Shown: positions 26,795 to 36,246, counted from the first letter of the stretch. The stretch: 64,000 nt of DNA from Bradyrhizobium sp. BR13661 (GCF_029892425.1 NZ_JARXWB010000016.1:120046-184045); one strand, 5' to 3'. Made by a program: numbers and translations. Notes: generated by a model from the sequence alone, not told the origin.

Positions 26795-27004
26795 CGGTCA
26801 AAAGTCCAATCTGGCGCCGTTCTTAACCGAAAGCCATTGTTCCGGGGGTAAATATTGCCGAATCGGTGCGTCGGCACGCCGCGCTCTTGCCCCATTCGAC
26901 GGGTTGTTAAGCGCTGGCGGGCCTCGTAAAATCGCCAGCATGCCGGTTGCGCTTCAATTGGGAAGACGCCGAACCCGTAAGCTCCTGCCGGAGAGACTGT
27001 CTTG

Positions 27005-27679
27005 ATGATCCGTCGTTTGATGGTTCCGATCACTGCCGCCATGGTCGTCATGGGCGCCGCGGGGGCTCACGCCCAGGGATTCCCGGCGCCGCTGCCCGGC
27101 CAGGCCGCAACCGATTCCGCTTTTCCGCCCGTGAACGGCCGAGCGCCGGTTGCCTCCGTCGGCGCCACGCCACAGGCCTCGTTCCCGACCAGCGGCGCGG
27201 CCCCCATCGGTGGTGCCGGCGCGTTCAGCGCGGCTCCGCCGACGCAAGCAGGTCCCGGCCCGGATTGCATGAAGGCGTTCACGCCGCTCCGCGAGGAAGC
27301 CGAGAAGCGCGGCAAGCTCATCAAGGCCGCGAGCGACCGCCACGCTCCGCCTGACGAAGCCTGCAAGTTGATCAAGAACTTCGGCCAGGCCGAGCTCAAG
27401 ATGATCAAATACATCGAGACCAACGCCGCCAAATGCGGAATCCCGCCGAACGTCGGCGCGCAGATGAAGGACGGTCACAAGGCAACCGAGGCGATGCAGA
27501 CGAAGGTCTGCAATGTCGCGCAGCAGATGGCGAATGGGCCGCGCGGTCCGGCCGGTCCGTCGCTGAGCGAGGTGGTGGGCTCGGGCTCGGTGCCGGAGGC
27601 CAATACTGGCAAGAAGGGCGGCAGCACCTTCGACACTCTCAACGGAAACGTCCTCAGCCGCGACGTCATCACACGATGA
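27005..27679 (+). CDS. Secreted protein of unknown function
   Basis: This 224-aa protein has a signal peptide (IRRLMVPITAAMVVMGAAG, cleavage near AHAQ). A Pro/Ala/Gly-rich linker runs over residues 25-85, and a compact region follows at about 85-175. That region holds four cysteines (PDCMKAF, DEACKLI, AAKCGIP and KVCNVA) that could form two disulfides. I chose the ATG at 27005, since the codon before it is a TTG. The family is not recognised. The stop overlaps the ubiA start by 4 bases (ATGA at 27676), so the two genes are translationally coupled even though a link in function is not obvious. Confidence 0.72.
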   Translation: MIRRLMVPITAAMVVMGAAGAHAQGFPAPLPGQAATDSAFPPVNGRAPVASVGATPQASFPTSGAAPIGGAGAFSAAPPTQAGPGPDCMKAFTPLREEAEKRGKLIKAASDRHAPPDEACKLIKNFGQAELKMIKYIETNAAKCGIPPNVGAQMKDGHKATEAMQTKVCNVAQQMANGPRGPAGPSLSEVVGSGSVPEANTGKKGGSTFDTLNGNVLSRDVITR

Positions 27680-28608
27680 GCGACACATCCGCCCGCGTTG
27701 CCGATTCCACCGGCAACTGGGTCGATACGCTCGCACCGCAATGGGCGCGGCCGTATTTGCGCCTGTCCCGCTTCGATCGTCCGATCGGCTCCTGGCTTCT
27801 GCTGATGCCGTGCTGGTGGTCGGCGGCCCTTGCGAGCGGCATGGCGCATGACGTTCACCGTCTGCCACTGATCATCGTCTTGTTCTTCATCGGCGCCTTC
27901 GTGATGCGCGGCGCCGGTTGCACCTGGAACGACATCACCGATCGCGACCTCGACGACAAGGTCGAGCGCACCCGATCGCGGCCGCTGCCGTCGGGCCAGG
28001 TCACCACGAATCAGGCGCTGGCCTTCATGGTGGCGCAGGCGCTGATCGGTCTCGTGGTGCTGTTGCAGTTCAACCGCTTCGCCGTCGCCACCGGCATCGC
28101 CTCGCTGCTGATCGTCGCGATCTATCCCTTCATGAAGCGCATCACCTGGTGGCCTCAGATCGTGCTTGGGCTCGCCTTCTCCTGGGGCGCGCTGATGGGA
28201 TTTGCCGTCACCTTCGGACGCATCGATGTCACCGCGCTCGTGCTCTATGCCGGCGCGATTTCCTGGGTGATCGGCTACGACACCATCTATGCGCATCAGG
28301 ATGCCGACGACGACGCGCTGATCGGCATCAAGTCCACGGCGCGCCTGTTCGGTGCACACACGCACCAGGCGCTGATCCTGTTCTACGGGCTATCGGTGAT
28401 GCTGATCGGCGTCGCGCTGGCGTCAGCCGATGCGCGCTGGCCGGCGTGGCTCGGGCTTGGCGCGTTTGCCGTGCATCTGGGCTGGCAGATCAAGCGGCTG
28501 AGGATCGACGATCCCGAGCTGTGCAAGCGGCTGTTCTATTCGAACAAGCATGCAGGGGCGCTGCTGTTCGCGGGATTGCTGACCGACGCGGTGATGCGCG
28601 CAGCTTAA
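27676..28608 (+). CDS. ubiA: 4-Hydroxybenzoate octaprenyltransferase UbiA
   Basis: This 310-aa membrane protein attaches the polyprenyl tail to 4-hydroxybenzoate in ubiquinone synthesis. The two Asp-rich motifs are present: NDITDRDLDDKVERTRSRPLPSG near residue 90-112 (first) and YDTIYAHQDADDDALIG near 205 (second). About eight to nine hydrophobic helices surround them. Length and layout match UbiA. It follows a secreted protein gene with a 4-bp overlap and ends against a convergent gene. Confidence 0.94.
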   Translation: MSDTSARVADSTGNWVDTLAPQWARPYLRLSRFDRPIGSWLLLMPCWWSAALASGMAHDVHRLPLIIVLFFIGAFVMRGAGCTWNDITDRDLDDKVERTRSRPLPSGQVTTNQALAFMVAQALIGLVVLLQFNRFAVATGIASLLIVAIYPFMKRITWWPQIVLGLAFSWGALMGFAVTFGRIDVTALVLYAGAISWVIGYDTIYAHQDADDDALIGIKSTARLFGAHTHQALILFYGLSVMLIGVALASADARWPAWLGLGAFAVHLGWQIKRLRIDDPELCKRLFYSNKHAGALLFAGLLTDAVMRAA

Positions 28609-29123
28609 TTCCGCGCGATGATCTCGCGCTCTTGGCGATGAATCGGCAGCTCGCGCGCCATGGCGGTGCGGCGGCGCATCAGGAATTTCGGGCGGCGGGC
28701 GCGGATCGCATTGGCGCGGCGGCGGCGCGGTGCCGGCTTGCGGGCGCCTTCGTCGAGCTGCGGCAGCGCGAAGATCTCGCTCCAGATGGCCCAGGCTTCC
28801 GCGAGATCCTCGCCATCGGCGCTGACCAGCAGCGGCACGGACAATGAGGGATCGCGGTGCACGAGGACGAGGGTCTGCGCCTCGTCATTGCCGCGCAGCG
28901 CGACGCCGGTGAAGTCGCTGACGCGGACGTTGATCGCCATCTGCATGCCGCGGACGGCACGGCGCAGCACGACACGCTCGCGATGAAGCTCGATCTGCCT
29001 GGTGTAGCCGTCGGCGCGCGGGTCATGCGCATCGAAGCGGACCGGAAGGGAAAGAGGGTCGAGCCGCAGATTGCGGCTCGACCCGGCGGGGTTGGCCCCG
29101 CATGTTGCTGTTTGACGCCTCAC
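28605..29123 (-). CDS. DUF6101-type protein
   Basis: This 172-aa soluble protein matches, as far as I recall, the DUF6101 family of alphaproteobacteria. Residues 19-100 look like a beta-rich domain (LPVRFDAHDPRADGYTRQIE, then VVLRRAVRGMQMAINVRVSD). An Arg-rich tail of about 40 residues (PRRRRANAIRARRPKF and on) follows. The basic tail suggests nucleic-acid or membrane binding, but that is inference. The start is a GTG at 29123. It overlaps the end of ubiA by 4 bases on the opposite strand. Confidence 0.68.
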   Translation of the reverse strand: MRRQTATCGANPAGSSRNLRLDPLSLPVRFDAHDPRADGYTRQIELHRERVVLRRAVRGMQMAINVRVSDFTGVALRGNDEAQTLVLVHRDPSLSVPLLVSADGEDLAEAWAIWSEIFALPQLDEGARKPAPRRRRANAIRARRPKFLMRRRTAMARELPIHRQEREIIARN

Positions 29124-29405
29124 GGCTTTCGTTCTCCCCGCCAGGATTATGTTCCCGGTCGATGCGGGGACCTTAGCGTGCCGCTTTCCGAAACCGCTTA
29201 AAAAGGCTGGTTAATCCAACCTCACCGCCCACCATGATTGACAAGACCTTGGCGCAGATGATTGACGAGACGTTGCGCGAATGCTGCGAATCTGAGCCTT
29301 CTGCAGGCTGAAAATGCTTGAAGTCCGCACCATTTGGGCACATCTGGTATTCAGGATCTAAGGTCGCGCCCCGAAACCTCCCGCGCCCCCAACAGGATTT
29401 CGTTC
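29124..29405. other. Intergenic region before the pmbA-to-lpxK operon
   Basis: About 280 bp with no gene I can support. It probably contains the promoter of the operon that starts at 29406. Confidence 0.35.
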
Positions 29406-30803
29406 GTGAACTCTTCACCATCCGCAAGCTCGACGCTTTCGCCCAAAGCCACCAGCGACCTGTTCGATCAGTCCGCGCTCTCGGATCTCGCGCAGCGTCT
29501 GGTCGAGGCGGCGAAGCGCGCCGGCGCCGATGCGGCCGACGCGGTCGCGGTGCGCGGCATCTCGCAAGGCGTCGAGGTGCGCGACGGCCGTGTCGAGGAA
29601 TCCGAGCGGTCCGAGGGCGACGATGTCGGCCTGCGCGTGCTGGTCGGCCAACGCCAGGCCGTGGTCTCGACCAACGACGCGAGCGGCGATGCGGTCACCA
29701 AGCTCGCCGAGCGCGCGGTGGCGATGGCGCGCGTGGCGCCCGACGACAAATATGTCGGCCTCGCCGATCCTGCGCTGCTGGCGCGCGACTTCCCCGATCT
29801 CGATCTGCTCGATCCGAACGTGCCTGCGACATCAGAGCTCGAGCGCCGCGCGCTCGAGGCCGAGGCCGCCGCGCTTGCCGTGAAGGGTGTGTCGAAATCC
29901 GGCGGCGCGTCAGCTTCTGCCGGCATGGGCGGCATGGTGCTCGTCACCTCGACCGGTTTCCACGGTTCATATCTGCGCTCCAGCCAGGGCATCTCGGCGA
30001 CTGCAATCGTCGGCGAAGGCACCAGCATGGAGCGCGACTACGACTTCACCTCGGCGCCGCACGGTGCCGATCTGTTGTCGCCTGAAGTCGTCGGGCGTTC
30101 CGCCGGCGAGCGGACCGTGGCGCGCTACAATCCGCGCAAGGTCGAGACCTGCAAGGTGCCCGTGGTGTTCGACCCGCGCGTCGCGGGCTCCCTGGTCGGC
30201 CATGTCGTCGGCGCCATCAACGGCGCCTCGATCGCGCGCAAGACCAGCTTCCTCAAGGACAAGCTCGGCCAGCAGCTGTTCTCGAAGAACATCCGCATCA
30301 TCGACGACCCCTTGCGCAAGCGCGGCCTGCGCTCGCAGACCTTCGATGCCGAAGGCGTCGCGGTGAAGCGGATCGCGCTGGTCGACGAAGGCGTGCTGAC
30401 CACCTGGCTGCTCGACTGCGCCACCGCGCGCGAGCTTGGCCTCACCACGACAGGCCACGCCCATCGCGGTGTGTCGTCTTCGCCGTCGCCGGGGCCGTAC
30501 AATCTGCATCTCGAGGCCGGCACGCCAACGCCGACCGAATTGATCTCGGACATCAGCCAAGGTTTTTACGTCACCGACCTGATCGGATCGGGCGTCAACG
30601 GCGTCACCGGCGATTACAGTCGCGGCGCCTCCGGCTTCTGGATCGAAAATGGCGAGCTCACCTATCCCGTCAGCGAGGTGACGATCGCCGGCCATCTGTT
30701 CGAGATCTTCAAATCGATGCAGCCGGCCAACAATCTCGAGTTCCGCTACGGCATCAATGCGCCGACGGTGCGCATCGAGGGTTTGACGCTTGGCGGACGC
30801 TGA
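29406..30803 (+). CDS. pmbA: TldD/PmbA-family metalloprotease-like protein
   Basis: This 465-aa protein belongs to the TldD/PmbA (TldE) family, whose members process microcin-type peptides and regulate the DNA gyrase poison CcdA. The PmbA features are visible: an N-terminal domain with GVEVRDGRVEESERSEGDDV, a middle domain, and the C-terminal ITGDYSRGASGFWIENGELTYPV-like segment. The metal-binding HEXXH-type motif of TldD is not present, which fits PmbA as the partner subunit. The start is a GTG at 29406 with AGGA upstream. It overlaps the next gene by 14 bases and is the first member of a six-gene operon. Confidence 0.88.
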   Translation: MNSSPSASSTLSPKATSDLFDQSALSDLAQRLVEAAKRAGADAADAVAVRGISQGVEVRDGRVEESERSEGDDVGLRVLVGQRQAVVSTNDASGDAVTKLAERAVAMARVAPDDKYVGLADPALLARDFPDLDLLDPNVPATSELERRALEAEAAALAVKGVSKSGGASASAGMGGMVLVTSTGFHGSYLRSSQGISATAIVGEGTSMERDYDFTSAPHGADLLSPEVVGRSAGERTVARYNPRKVETCKVPVVFDPRVAGSLVGHVVGAINGASIARKTSFLKDKLGQQLFSKNIRIIDDPLRKRGLRSQTFDAEGVAVKRIALVDEGVLTTWLLDCATARELGLTTTGHAHRGVSSSPSPGPYNLHLEAGTPTPTELISDISQGFYVTDLIGSGVNGVTGDYSRGASGFWIENGELTYPVSEVTIAGHLFEIFKSMQPANNLEFRYGINAPTVRIEGLTLGGR

Positions 30804-31602
30804 CTTTTCCGACACGACGATACAGACGCGCGACGCGGCGCTGCTGCAGGACACGGTGCGGGAGGCGGGGGCGCTCGCGCAGTCGATGTTCCGCACCGAG
30901 CTGAAGAAATGGATCAAGGGCGCATCCTCGCCGGTCTCGGAAGCCGACATTGCCGTGAACGATCTGCTCGAAGCCCGCCTGCGCGGCGCCACGCCCGATT
31001 ATGGCTGGCTGTCGGAGGAGAGCGCCGACGACGCCTCGCGGCTGTCGCGGCGGCTGACCTGGGTGGTCGATCCGATCGACGGCACCCGCAATTATCTGGG
31101 CGGCCATGACGAATGGTGCGTCAGCGTCGCGCTGGTCGAGGATGCTTCGCCCGTGCTCGCCGCCGTGTTCGCGCCGGTGAGCAATGAGTTCTTTTTCGCC
31201 GTTCGCGGCCAGGGCACCACGCTCAACGGCAAGCAGGTCCAGGCCAGCGCCGGCACCGCGCTCGACTTCGCCCGCCTGGCCGGCCCCAAGCCGATGGTCG
31301 AGCGACTCAATACAAGACCCGGCGACATCAAGCTGCATCCGCGAATCGGCTCGCTGGCGCTCCGGCTGTGCAGGGTTGCCAATGGGTCCCTGGATGCGGC
31401 TTTTGCGGGTGGCAATAGTCATGATTGGGACCTTGCGGCGGCCGATTTGATCGTGCAGGAAGCGGATGGTAGGATGAGTGACCTCTCTGGAGACCCCATC
31501 CTCTATAATCGCCGGGAAGTGACGCACGGGGTGCTGGTGGCAGCGGGACGCGATCGTCATGCGAGCATTGTCGCGCATTTTCGAAACCGTCCCCTGGCCT
31601 GA
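30790..31602 (+). CDS. Inositol-monophosphatase-family phosphatase (CysQ/SuhB-like)
   Basis: This 270-aa protein shows the metal sites of the inositol monophosphatase family: SEES at 75-78, the DPIDGT motif at 94-99 in WVVDPIDGTRNYL, and WDLAAADLIVQEA near residue 215. Relatives hydrolyse inositol phosphates, 3'-phosphoadenosine phosphates or fructose bisphosphate, and the exact substrate is not clear here. The start is a TTG at 30790, which overlaps the previous gene; no ATG fits the fold. Overlapping gene order shows it is co-transcribed with the lipid A genes downstream. Confidence 0.85.
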   Translation: MADADFSDTTIQTRDAALLQDTVREAGALAQSMFRTELKKWIKGASSPVSEADIAVNDLLEARLRGATPDYGWLSEESADDASRLSRRLTWVVDPIDGTRNYLGGHDEWCVSVALVEDASPVLAAVFAPVSNEFFFAVRGQGTTLNGKQVQASAGTALDFARLAGPKPMVERLNTRPGDIKLHPRIGSLALRLCRVANGSLDAAFAGGNSHDWDLAAADLIVQEADGRMSDLSGDPILYNRREVTHGVLVAAGRDRHASIVAHFRNRPLA

Positions 31603-31664
31603 AGCGCTCGTCGTCGTGCTTGTCGACCACTGCTTTGCCGGGCAGCCTCTTAGGAACCGAACCC

Positions 31665-31910
31665 ATGCCAGATAGTGCCCCGCAACAATTGCTGCATCTC
31701 GTGATCGGCGGTGAGCTGCTCGATCTCGAGCACAACACCTTCAAGAACCTCGACGACGTCGAGATCGTCGGCCTTTACCCGAATTACGCCGCCGCGCACG
31801 TCGCCTGGCGCGCCAAGGCGCAGAGCACGGTCGACAATGCGCAGATGCGCTATTTCATCGTCCATCTCCATCGGTTGCTCGACCCGAATGAAGAAACGAA
31901 GGCGCGTTGA
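31665..31910 (+). CDS. DUF4170 family protein
   Basis: This 81-residue protein matches DUF4170, a small alphaproteobacterial family with the conserved phrase GGELxDLEHNTFKNLDDVEI and an acidic/aromatic core (GLYPNYAAAHVAWRAKAQ). The family is usually found just upstream of the DUF374 and kdtA genes, as here, but its role is unknown. The stop overlaps the next start (TTGA at 31907-31910). Confidence 0.85.
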   Translation: MPDSAPQQLLHLVIGGELLDLEHNTFKNLDDVEIVGLYPNYAAAHVAWRAKAQSTVDNAQMRYFIVHLHRLLDPNEETKAR

Positions 31911-32632
31911 AGAAACTGCTTCGCAATACGCTGCGAAGCAGCTGGTTTCAGCGTGCCGTCGGGGTCCTGGCGGCCGAATGGCTGCGTCTGGTCTGGCGGA
32001 CCAACAAGTTCTCCTTCGATCCGCCGGACGTCTATGAGCGCGTCGAGGTGGAGATGCCGGCGATCTTCGCGTTCTGGCACGGCCAGCATTTCCTCACCCC
32101 CTTCATCAAGACCAAGGACTGGCACCAGGCCAAGGTCCTGATCTCGCGCCACCGCGACGGCGAGTTCAACGCCATCGCGGTGGAGCGGCTCGGCATCGGC
32201 ACGATCCGGGGCTCGGGCGACCATGGCGGCGCCTTCCATCGCAAGGGCGGGGTCGGCGCCTTCAGGGAAATGGTGTACACGCTTCAAGACGGTTGTAATG
32301 TCGCGCTGACCGCCGATGTCCCCAAGCGTTCGCGCGTGGCCGGCCTCGGCATCATCATGCTGGCACGGGAATCGGGGCGGCCGATCATGCCTTTCGCAAT
32401 AGCGACCAGCCGCTTCATCCGGCTCAAGAACTGGGACCGCACCACCGTCAACCTGCCGTTCGGGCGCGGCGTTCTGGTCGGCATCAAGGAAATCCGCGTG
32501 CCGCCGGATGCGGATGCCGCCGCCATGGAAGCGCTGCGGCAGGATCTTGAAGACACGCTGAACGAAGCGACCCGCCGCGCCTATGCGCAACTCGGCCGCC
32601 AAGGGCCTCAAGATGGGCCGGTCGATGGCTAG
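31907..32632 (+). CDS. DUF374 lysophospholipid-acyltransferase-like protein
   Basis: This 241-aa protein has the acyltransferase signatures of the LPLAT superfamily: FWHGQHFLTPF near residue 56, LISRHRDGEF near 77, and a later GDHGGAF...KGGVGAFREM. Such proteins transfer an acyl chain to glycerophospholipids or lipid A precursors. The position just before waaA suggests a lipid A or lipid-Kdo late step, which is inference. The start is a TTG at 31907. Confidence 0.86.
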   Translation: MKKLLRNTLRSSWFQRAVGVLAAEWLRLVWRTNKFSFDPPDVYERVEVEMPAIFAFWHGQHFLTPFIKTKDWHQAKVLISRHRDGEFNAIAVERLGIGTIRGSGDHGGAFHRKGGVGAFREMVYTLQDGCNVALTADVPKRSRVAGLGIIMLARESGRPIMPFAIATSRFIRLKNWDRTTVNLPFGRGVLVGIKEIRVPPDADAAAMEALRQDLEDTLNEATRRAYAQLGRQGPQDGPVDG

Positions 32633-33953
32633 CTCGCTGCCCCATTCGGTCCCGAAGTCCCTGCCGATGACGCTGCGGATGTATCGGCGCTTGGCCACCG
32701 GCCTCGTGCCGCTCGCGCCTGCGCTGATCAAGCGGCGGCTGAAGCAGGGCAAGGAAGATCCCGCGCGCGTCGGCGAGCGGCGCGGGCTCAGCCAGGATGT
32801 GCGGCCGCACGGCCCGCTGGTCTGGATCCACGGCGCCAGCGTCGGCGAGGTGCTGGCCGCGGCGGCGCTGATCGAGCGGCTGCGCGATCTCAATCTGCGC
32901 ATCCTGCTCACCTCGGGCACGGTCACCTCGGCCGCCGTCGTGGCCAAGCGATTTCCGCCCGACGTCATTCATCAATACGTGCCATATGATTCCCCGCGCT
33001 ATGTCGCGCGCTTCCTCGATCACTGGAAGCCGTCGCTGGCGCTGTTCATCGAATCCGATCTGTGGCCGAATTTGATCCTGGCGGGTGCGGCGCGCCGCCT
33101 GCCGATGGTGCTGATCAACGGGCGGATGTCGCCGCGCTCGTTCCCGCGCTGGCGGCGCATGCACGGCACCATCTCGGCGCTGCTGTCGCGCTTCGACATC
33201 TGCCTCGCGCAATCCAGGACCGATGCCGAGCGCTTCTCCGCACTCGGCAGCCGCGACGTCGTCACCACCGGCAATCTCAAGCTCGACGTTCCTGCCCCTC
33301 CGGCCGATCCCGCCAGGCTCGAACGGCTGATGGCGGTGACGCGCGGCCGGCCGATCATCGTCGCGGCCTCGACCCATCCGGGCGAGGACGAGATGCTGGT
33401 TTCGGCGCATCGGAGCCTGGTCGGCGTCTTCCCGCATCTTCTCTCCGTGATCGTGCCGCGGCATCCGGATCGAGGCTCGTCGATTGCGGGACTGATCACG
33501 GCATCGGGCCTGAAGCCCGCACTGCGCTCGCGCGACGAGCCGCTGGCGGCGATGACTGACGTCTACGTCGCCGACACCATGGGCGAGCTCGGCCTGTTCT
33601 ACCGTCTCTCGCCGATCGTGTTCATGGGGGGATCGCTGATCCGCCATGGGGGGCAGAATCCGATCGAGGCGATCAAGCTCGGTGCCGCCATCGTCCATGG
33701 GCCGCATGTCTTCAACTTCACCGACGTCTACGCGGCGCTCGACCAGAGCGGTGGCGCGCGCCAGGCCGACACGCAGGAGACGCTGGTCAGGCAGCTCGGC
33801 CTGCTGCTGGCCGAGCCCAGCGTGCGTGACAAGATGCAGCGCGCGGGCGCGGCCGTGGTCGAGGACCTCGGCGGCGCGCTCGATCGCACCATGACGGCGC
33901 TCGAGCCGTATCTGATGCAGCTGCGGATCGAGATGGGAGCTGCCAATGCGTGA
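32613..33953 (+). CDS. waaA: 3-Deoxy-D-manno-octulosonic acid transferase
   Basis: This 446-aa glycosyltransferase adds Kdo residues to the lipid A precursor. The N-terminal GT-B domain is recognised by HGASVGEVLAAAALIERLRD near residue 76, and ESDLWPNL and NGRMSPRSF typify WaaA/KdtA. The C-terminal domain has ASTHPGEDEMLVSAH and GGSLIRHGGQNPIEA. In-frame ATGs at 32613, 32625 and 32667 are candidates; I favour 32613 because it lies after an AAGGG site, but 32625 is close and the ribosome binding site does not decide. It overlaps both neighbours. Confidence 0.93.
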   Translation: MGRSMASSLPHSVPKSLPMTLRMYRRLATGLVPLAPALIKRRLKQGKEDPARVGERRGLSQDVRPHGPLVWIHGASVGEVLAAAALIERLRDLNLRILLTSGTVTSAAVVAKRFPPDVIHQYVPYDSPRYVARFLDHWKPSLALFIESDLWPNLILAGAARRLPMVLINGRMSPRSFPRWRRMHGTISALLSRFDICLAQSRTDAERFSALGSRDVVTTGNLKLDVPAPPADPARLERLMAVTRGRPIIVAASTHPGEDEMLVSAHRSLVGVFPHLLSVIVPRHPDRGSSIAGLITASGLKPALRSRDEPLAAMTDVYVADTMGELGLFYRLSPIVFMGGSLIRHGGQNPIEAIKLGAAIVHGPHVFNFTDVYAALDQSGGARQADTQETLVRQLGLLLAEPSVRDKMQRAGAAVVEDLGGALDRTMTALEPYLMQLRIEMGAANA

Positions 33954-34962
33954 GCCGGCCTTCTGGTACCGGCCGCGTTCCCCGAAGTCGCATCTGCTCA
34001 GCCCGTTGGGCGCGCTCTATGGCGCCATCACCGCACGCCGCATGGCGCGCCAGGGCTTTGACGCCGGCATTCCCGTGCTCTGCGTCGGCAATTATCATGT
34101 TGGCGGCGCCGGCAAGACGCCGACCGTGCTGGCGCTGACCAAGCTGCTGCGCGAGCTCGGCGAGACGCCGGTCGTGCTCAGCCGCGGCTATGGCGGACGC
34201 TTGCACGGCCCGGTCATGGTCGATCGCAAGCGTCACACCGCCACTGAGGTCGGCGACGAGCCATTGATGATGGTGCGCGACGTGCCCGTCGCTGTCGCAC
34301 GCGACCGCCTCGACGGCGTGGCGCTGGCGAAGTCGCAAGGCGCCACCGTCATCCTGATGGACGACGGTTTCCAGAATCCAAAACTGCTCAAGGATGCCTC
34401 GCTGATCGTGATCGACAGCGAGCGCGGTCTCGGCAACGGCAAGGTGTTTCCGGCAGGTCCGCTCCGCGCGCCGCTGAAGCCGCAGCTCGTGCGCACCGAT
34501 GCGCTGGTGCTGATCGGCGACGGCCACGCCGCGGACGATGTCGCGGCGGAGATATCATCGCGCAACAAGCCGGTGCTGCACGCGCGGCTGAAGCCGGAGG
34601 CCGCGTCGGTTGCAAGGCTGCTGGGCAAGCCCGTGCTTGCATTTGCCGGCATCGGCGACCCCGAGCGTTTCTTCCGCAGCTTGCGCGCCAGCAGCATCGA
34701 GATCGCGCGCACGCGCCCCTTTGCCGATCACCACATGTTTTCGCGCGATGAGCTCGCCGCACTTGCCGCCGACGCGAAAGCCGAGCAGCTCACGCTGGTG
34801 ACGACAGAGAAAGACCTCGCACGCCTGCGCGGCACCGACGGCGTGCCCGATGGCATCGTGCCGTTCGCGGTCCAGCTCGAATTCGATGATCCGGCCAAGC
34901 TCAAGCAGCTGATCAGCGATCATCTCTACAAGGCCCGCGAACGTCTTTTCTCCAGGCGGTGA
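33946..34962 (+). CDS. lpxK: Tetraacyldisaccharide 4'-kinase LpxK
   Basis: This 338-aa inner-membrane-associated kinase phosphorylates the 4' position of the lipid A disaccharide. The P-loop is GNYHVGGAGKTP at residues 49-60. LMDDGFQNPKL near 134 and GNGKVFPAGPLR near 161 match the family. It overlaps waaA by 8 bp and ends the lipid A operon; the stop codon forms part of the repeat copy at 34960. Confidence 0.94.
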   Translation: MREPAFWYRPRSPKSHLLSPLGALYGAITARRMARQGFDAGIPVLCVGNYHVGGAGKTPTVLALTKLLRELGETPVVLSRGYGGRLHGPVMVDRKRHTATEVGDEPLMMVRDVPVAVARDRLDGVALAKSQGATVILMDDGFQNPKLLKDASLIVIDSERGLGNGKVFPAGPLRAPLKPQLVRTDALVLIGDGHAADDVAAEISSRNKPVLHARLKPEAASVARLLGKPVLAFAGIGDPERFFRSLRASSIEIARTRPFADHHMFSRDELAALAADAKAEQLTLVTTEKDLARLRGTDGVPDGIVPFAVQLEFDDPAKLKQLISDHLYKARERLFSRR

Positions 34963-35022
34963 TCCCGTAGGGTGGGTTAGACCCGCGACTGCGCAAAGCG
35001 CAGTTGCGGGGCGTAACCCACC
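34960..35022. repeat. 63-bp direct repeat, copy 1 (with 36158-36220)
   Basis: The sequence from 34960 to 35022 is identical, base for base as I read it, to 36158-36220. Each copy is itself palindromic (GGTGGGTTA...TAACCCACC) and flanks the cysteine synthase gene. Confidence 0.95.
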
Positions 35023-35162
35023 CACGGCACTTTAGTTTGGCTCAAGAACAGAATTTCGGATCGCGCGCGCCAGACGCCAAAAACATTCCACGCATCGTTC
35101 GAACTAGAGAACCGAATTGCCCTCTCGCCCGCCTAAGCTTGTGGAAACACCAGGGGCAGGCA

Positions 35163-36149
35163 ATGAACGGCGTCCGTACAGGTTTCCTCGACTCCATCGG
35201 CAATACGCCGTTGATCAGGCTGCGCGCGGCGTCGGAGGCAACTAGCTGCGAGATCTACGGCAAGGCCGAGTTTCTCAATCCCGGCGGCTCGATCAAGGAT
35301 CGCGCGGCGCTCGCGATGATCGATGATGCGGAGCGGCGCGGCAAGCTGAAGCCGGGCGGTGTCATCGTCGAAGGCACCGCCGGCAATGTCGGCATCGGTA
35401 TCGCGCTGGTCGCGAATGCGCGCGGCTATCGCAGCATCATCGTGATGCCCGACACGCAGAGCCAGGAGAAGAAGGACATGCTGCGGCTGTGCGGTGCCGA
35501 CCTTCGCCTGGTGCCCGCCGTGCCCTATTCCAATCCCGGTCACTACGCGCGCTATTCCGGTCAGCTCGCCGAGGAGCTCGGCGCCTTCTGGGCCAATCAG
35601 TTCGACAACGTTGCCAATCGCGACGGCCATTTTCGCACGACCGGTCCGGAGATCTGGGCGCAGACGGATGGCAAGATCGACGGCTTTACCTGCGCCGTCG
35701 GCAGCGGCGGCACGCTGGGCGGAGTTGCGCGGGCGCTCAAGGAACGAAATCCCGCCATCAAGATCGCGCTCACCGATCCCATGGGCGCAGCGCTCTATGA
35801 TTGGTTCACCAAGGGGCAGCTGACGAGCGAAGGCAATTCCATCATGGAGGGCATCGGCCAGATCCGCGTCACCGCGAATCTGGAGGGCGCGCCGATCGAT
35901 GCCGCCTATCAGGTCACCGACGAGGAAGCCTTGCCCGTTCTGTTTGACCTGATCGAACACGAAGGACTGGTGCTGGGCGGCTCGAGCGCCATCAACATCG
36001 TCGGCGCCATGCGGCTCGCGCGCGACCTCGGTCCCGGCAAAACCATCGTGACCATCCTCGCCGACGGCGGCCAGCGCTATCAGTCAAAACTTTTCAACCC
36101 GGAATTTCTGCGGACGAAGAATTTGCCCGTTCCGCGCTGGATGACGTAG
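35163..36149 (+). CDS. Cysteine synthase-like PLP enzyme
   Basis: This 328-aa protein matches the O-acetylserine sulfhydrylase/cystathionine beta-synthase fold. The PLP lysine is K45 in NPGGSIKDRAA. The phosphate-binding loop is VEGTAGNVGIGIA near residue 75, where the more usual form is TSGNTG. CAVGSGGTLGG near 178 is the late PLP contact. It should make cysteine from O-acetylserine and sulfide, but the AGNVG variant leaves room for a different substrate. I chose the ATG at 35163 because of the GGGGCAGG upstream. It is a stand-alone gene bracketed by perfect repeats, so it may be gained or lost easily. Confidence 0.88.
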   Translation: MNGVRTGFLDSIGNTPLIRLRAASEATSCEIYGKAEFLNPGGSIKDRAALAMIDDAERRGKLKPGGVIVEGTAGNVGIGIALVANARGYRSIIVMPDTQSQEKKDMLRLCGADLRLVPAVPYSNPGHYARYSGQLAEELGAFWANQFDNVANRDGHFRTTGPEIWAQTDGKIDGFTCAVGSGGTLGGVARALKERNPAIKIALTDPMGAALYDWFTKGQLTSEGNSIMEGIGQIRVTANLEGAPIDAAYQVTDEEALPVLFDLIEHEGLVLGGSSAINIVGAMRLARDLGPGKTIVTILADGGQRYQSKLFNPEFLRTKNLPVPRWMT

Positions 36150-36157
36150 CAGGGACA

Positions 36158-36220
36158 TGATCCCGTAGGGTGGGTTAGACCCGCGACTGCGCAAAGCGCA
36201 GTTGCGGGGCGTAACCCACC
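36158..36220. repeat. 63-bp direct repeat, copy 2
   Basis: Identical to 34960-35022. The pair encloses the cysteine synthase gene, and the repeat unit to repeat unit distance is 1,198 bp. Confidence 0.95.
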
Positions 36221-36246
36221 TCTTTGGTCTCCGCGGAAGCAGAAGT

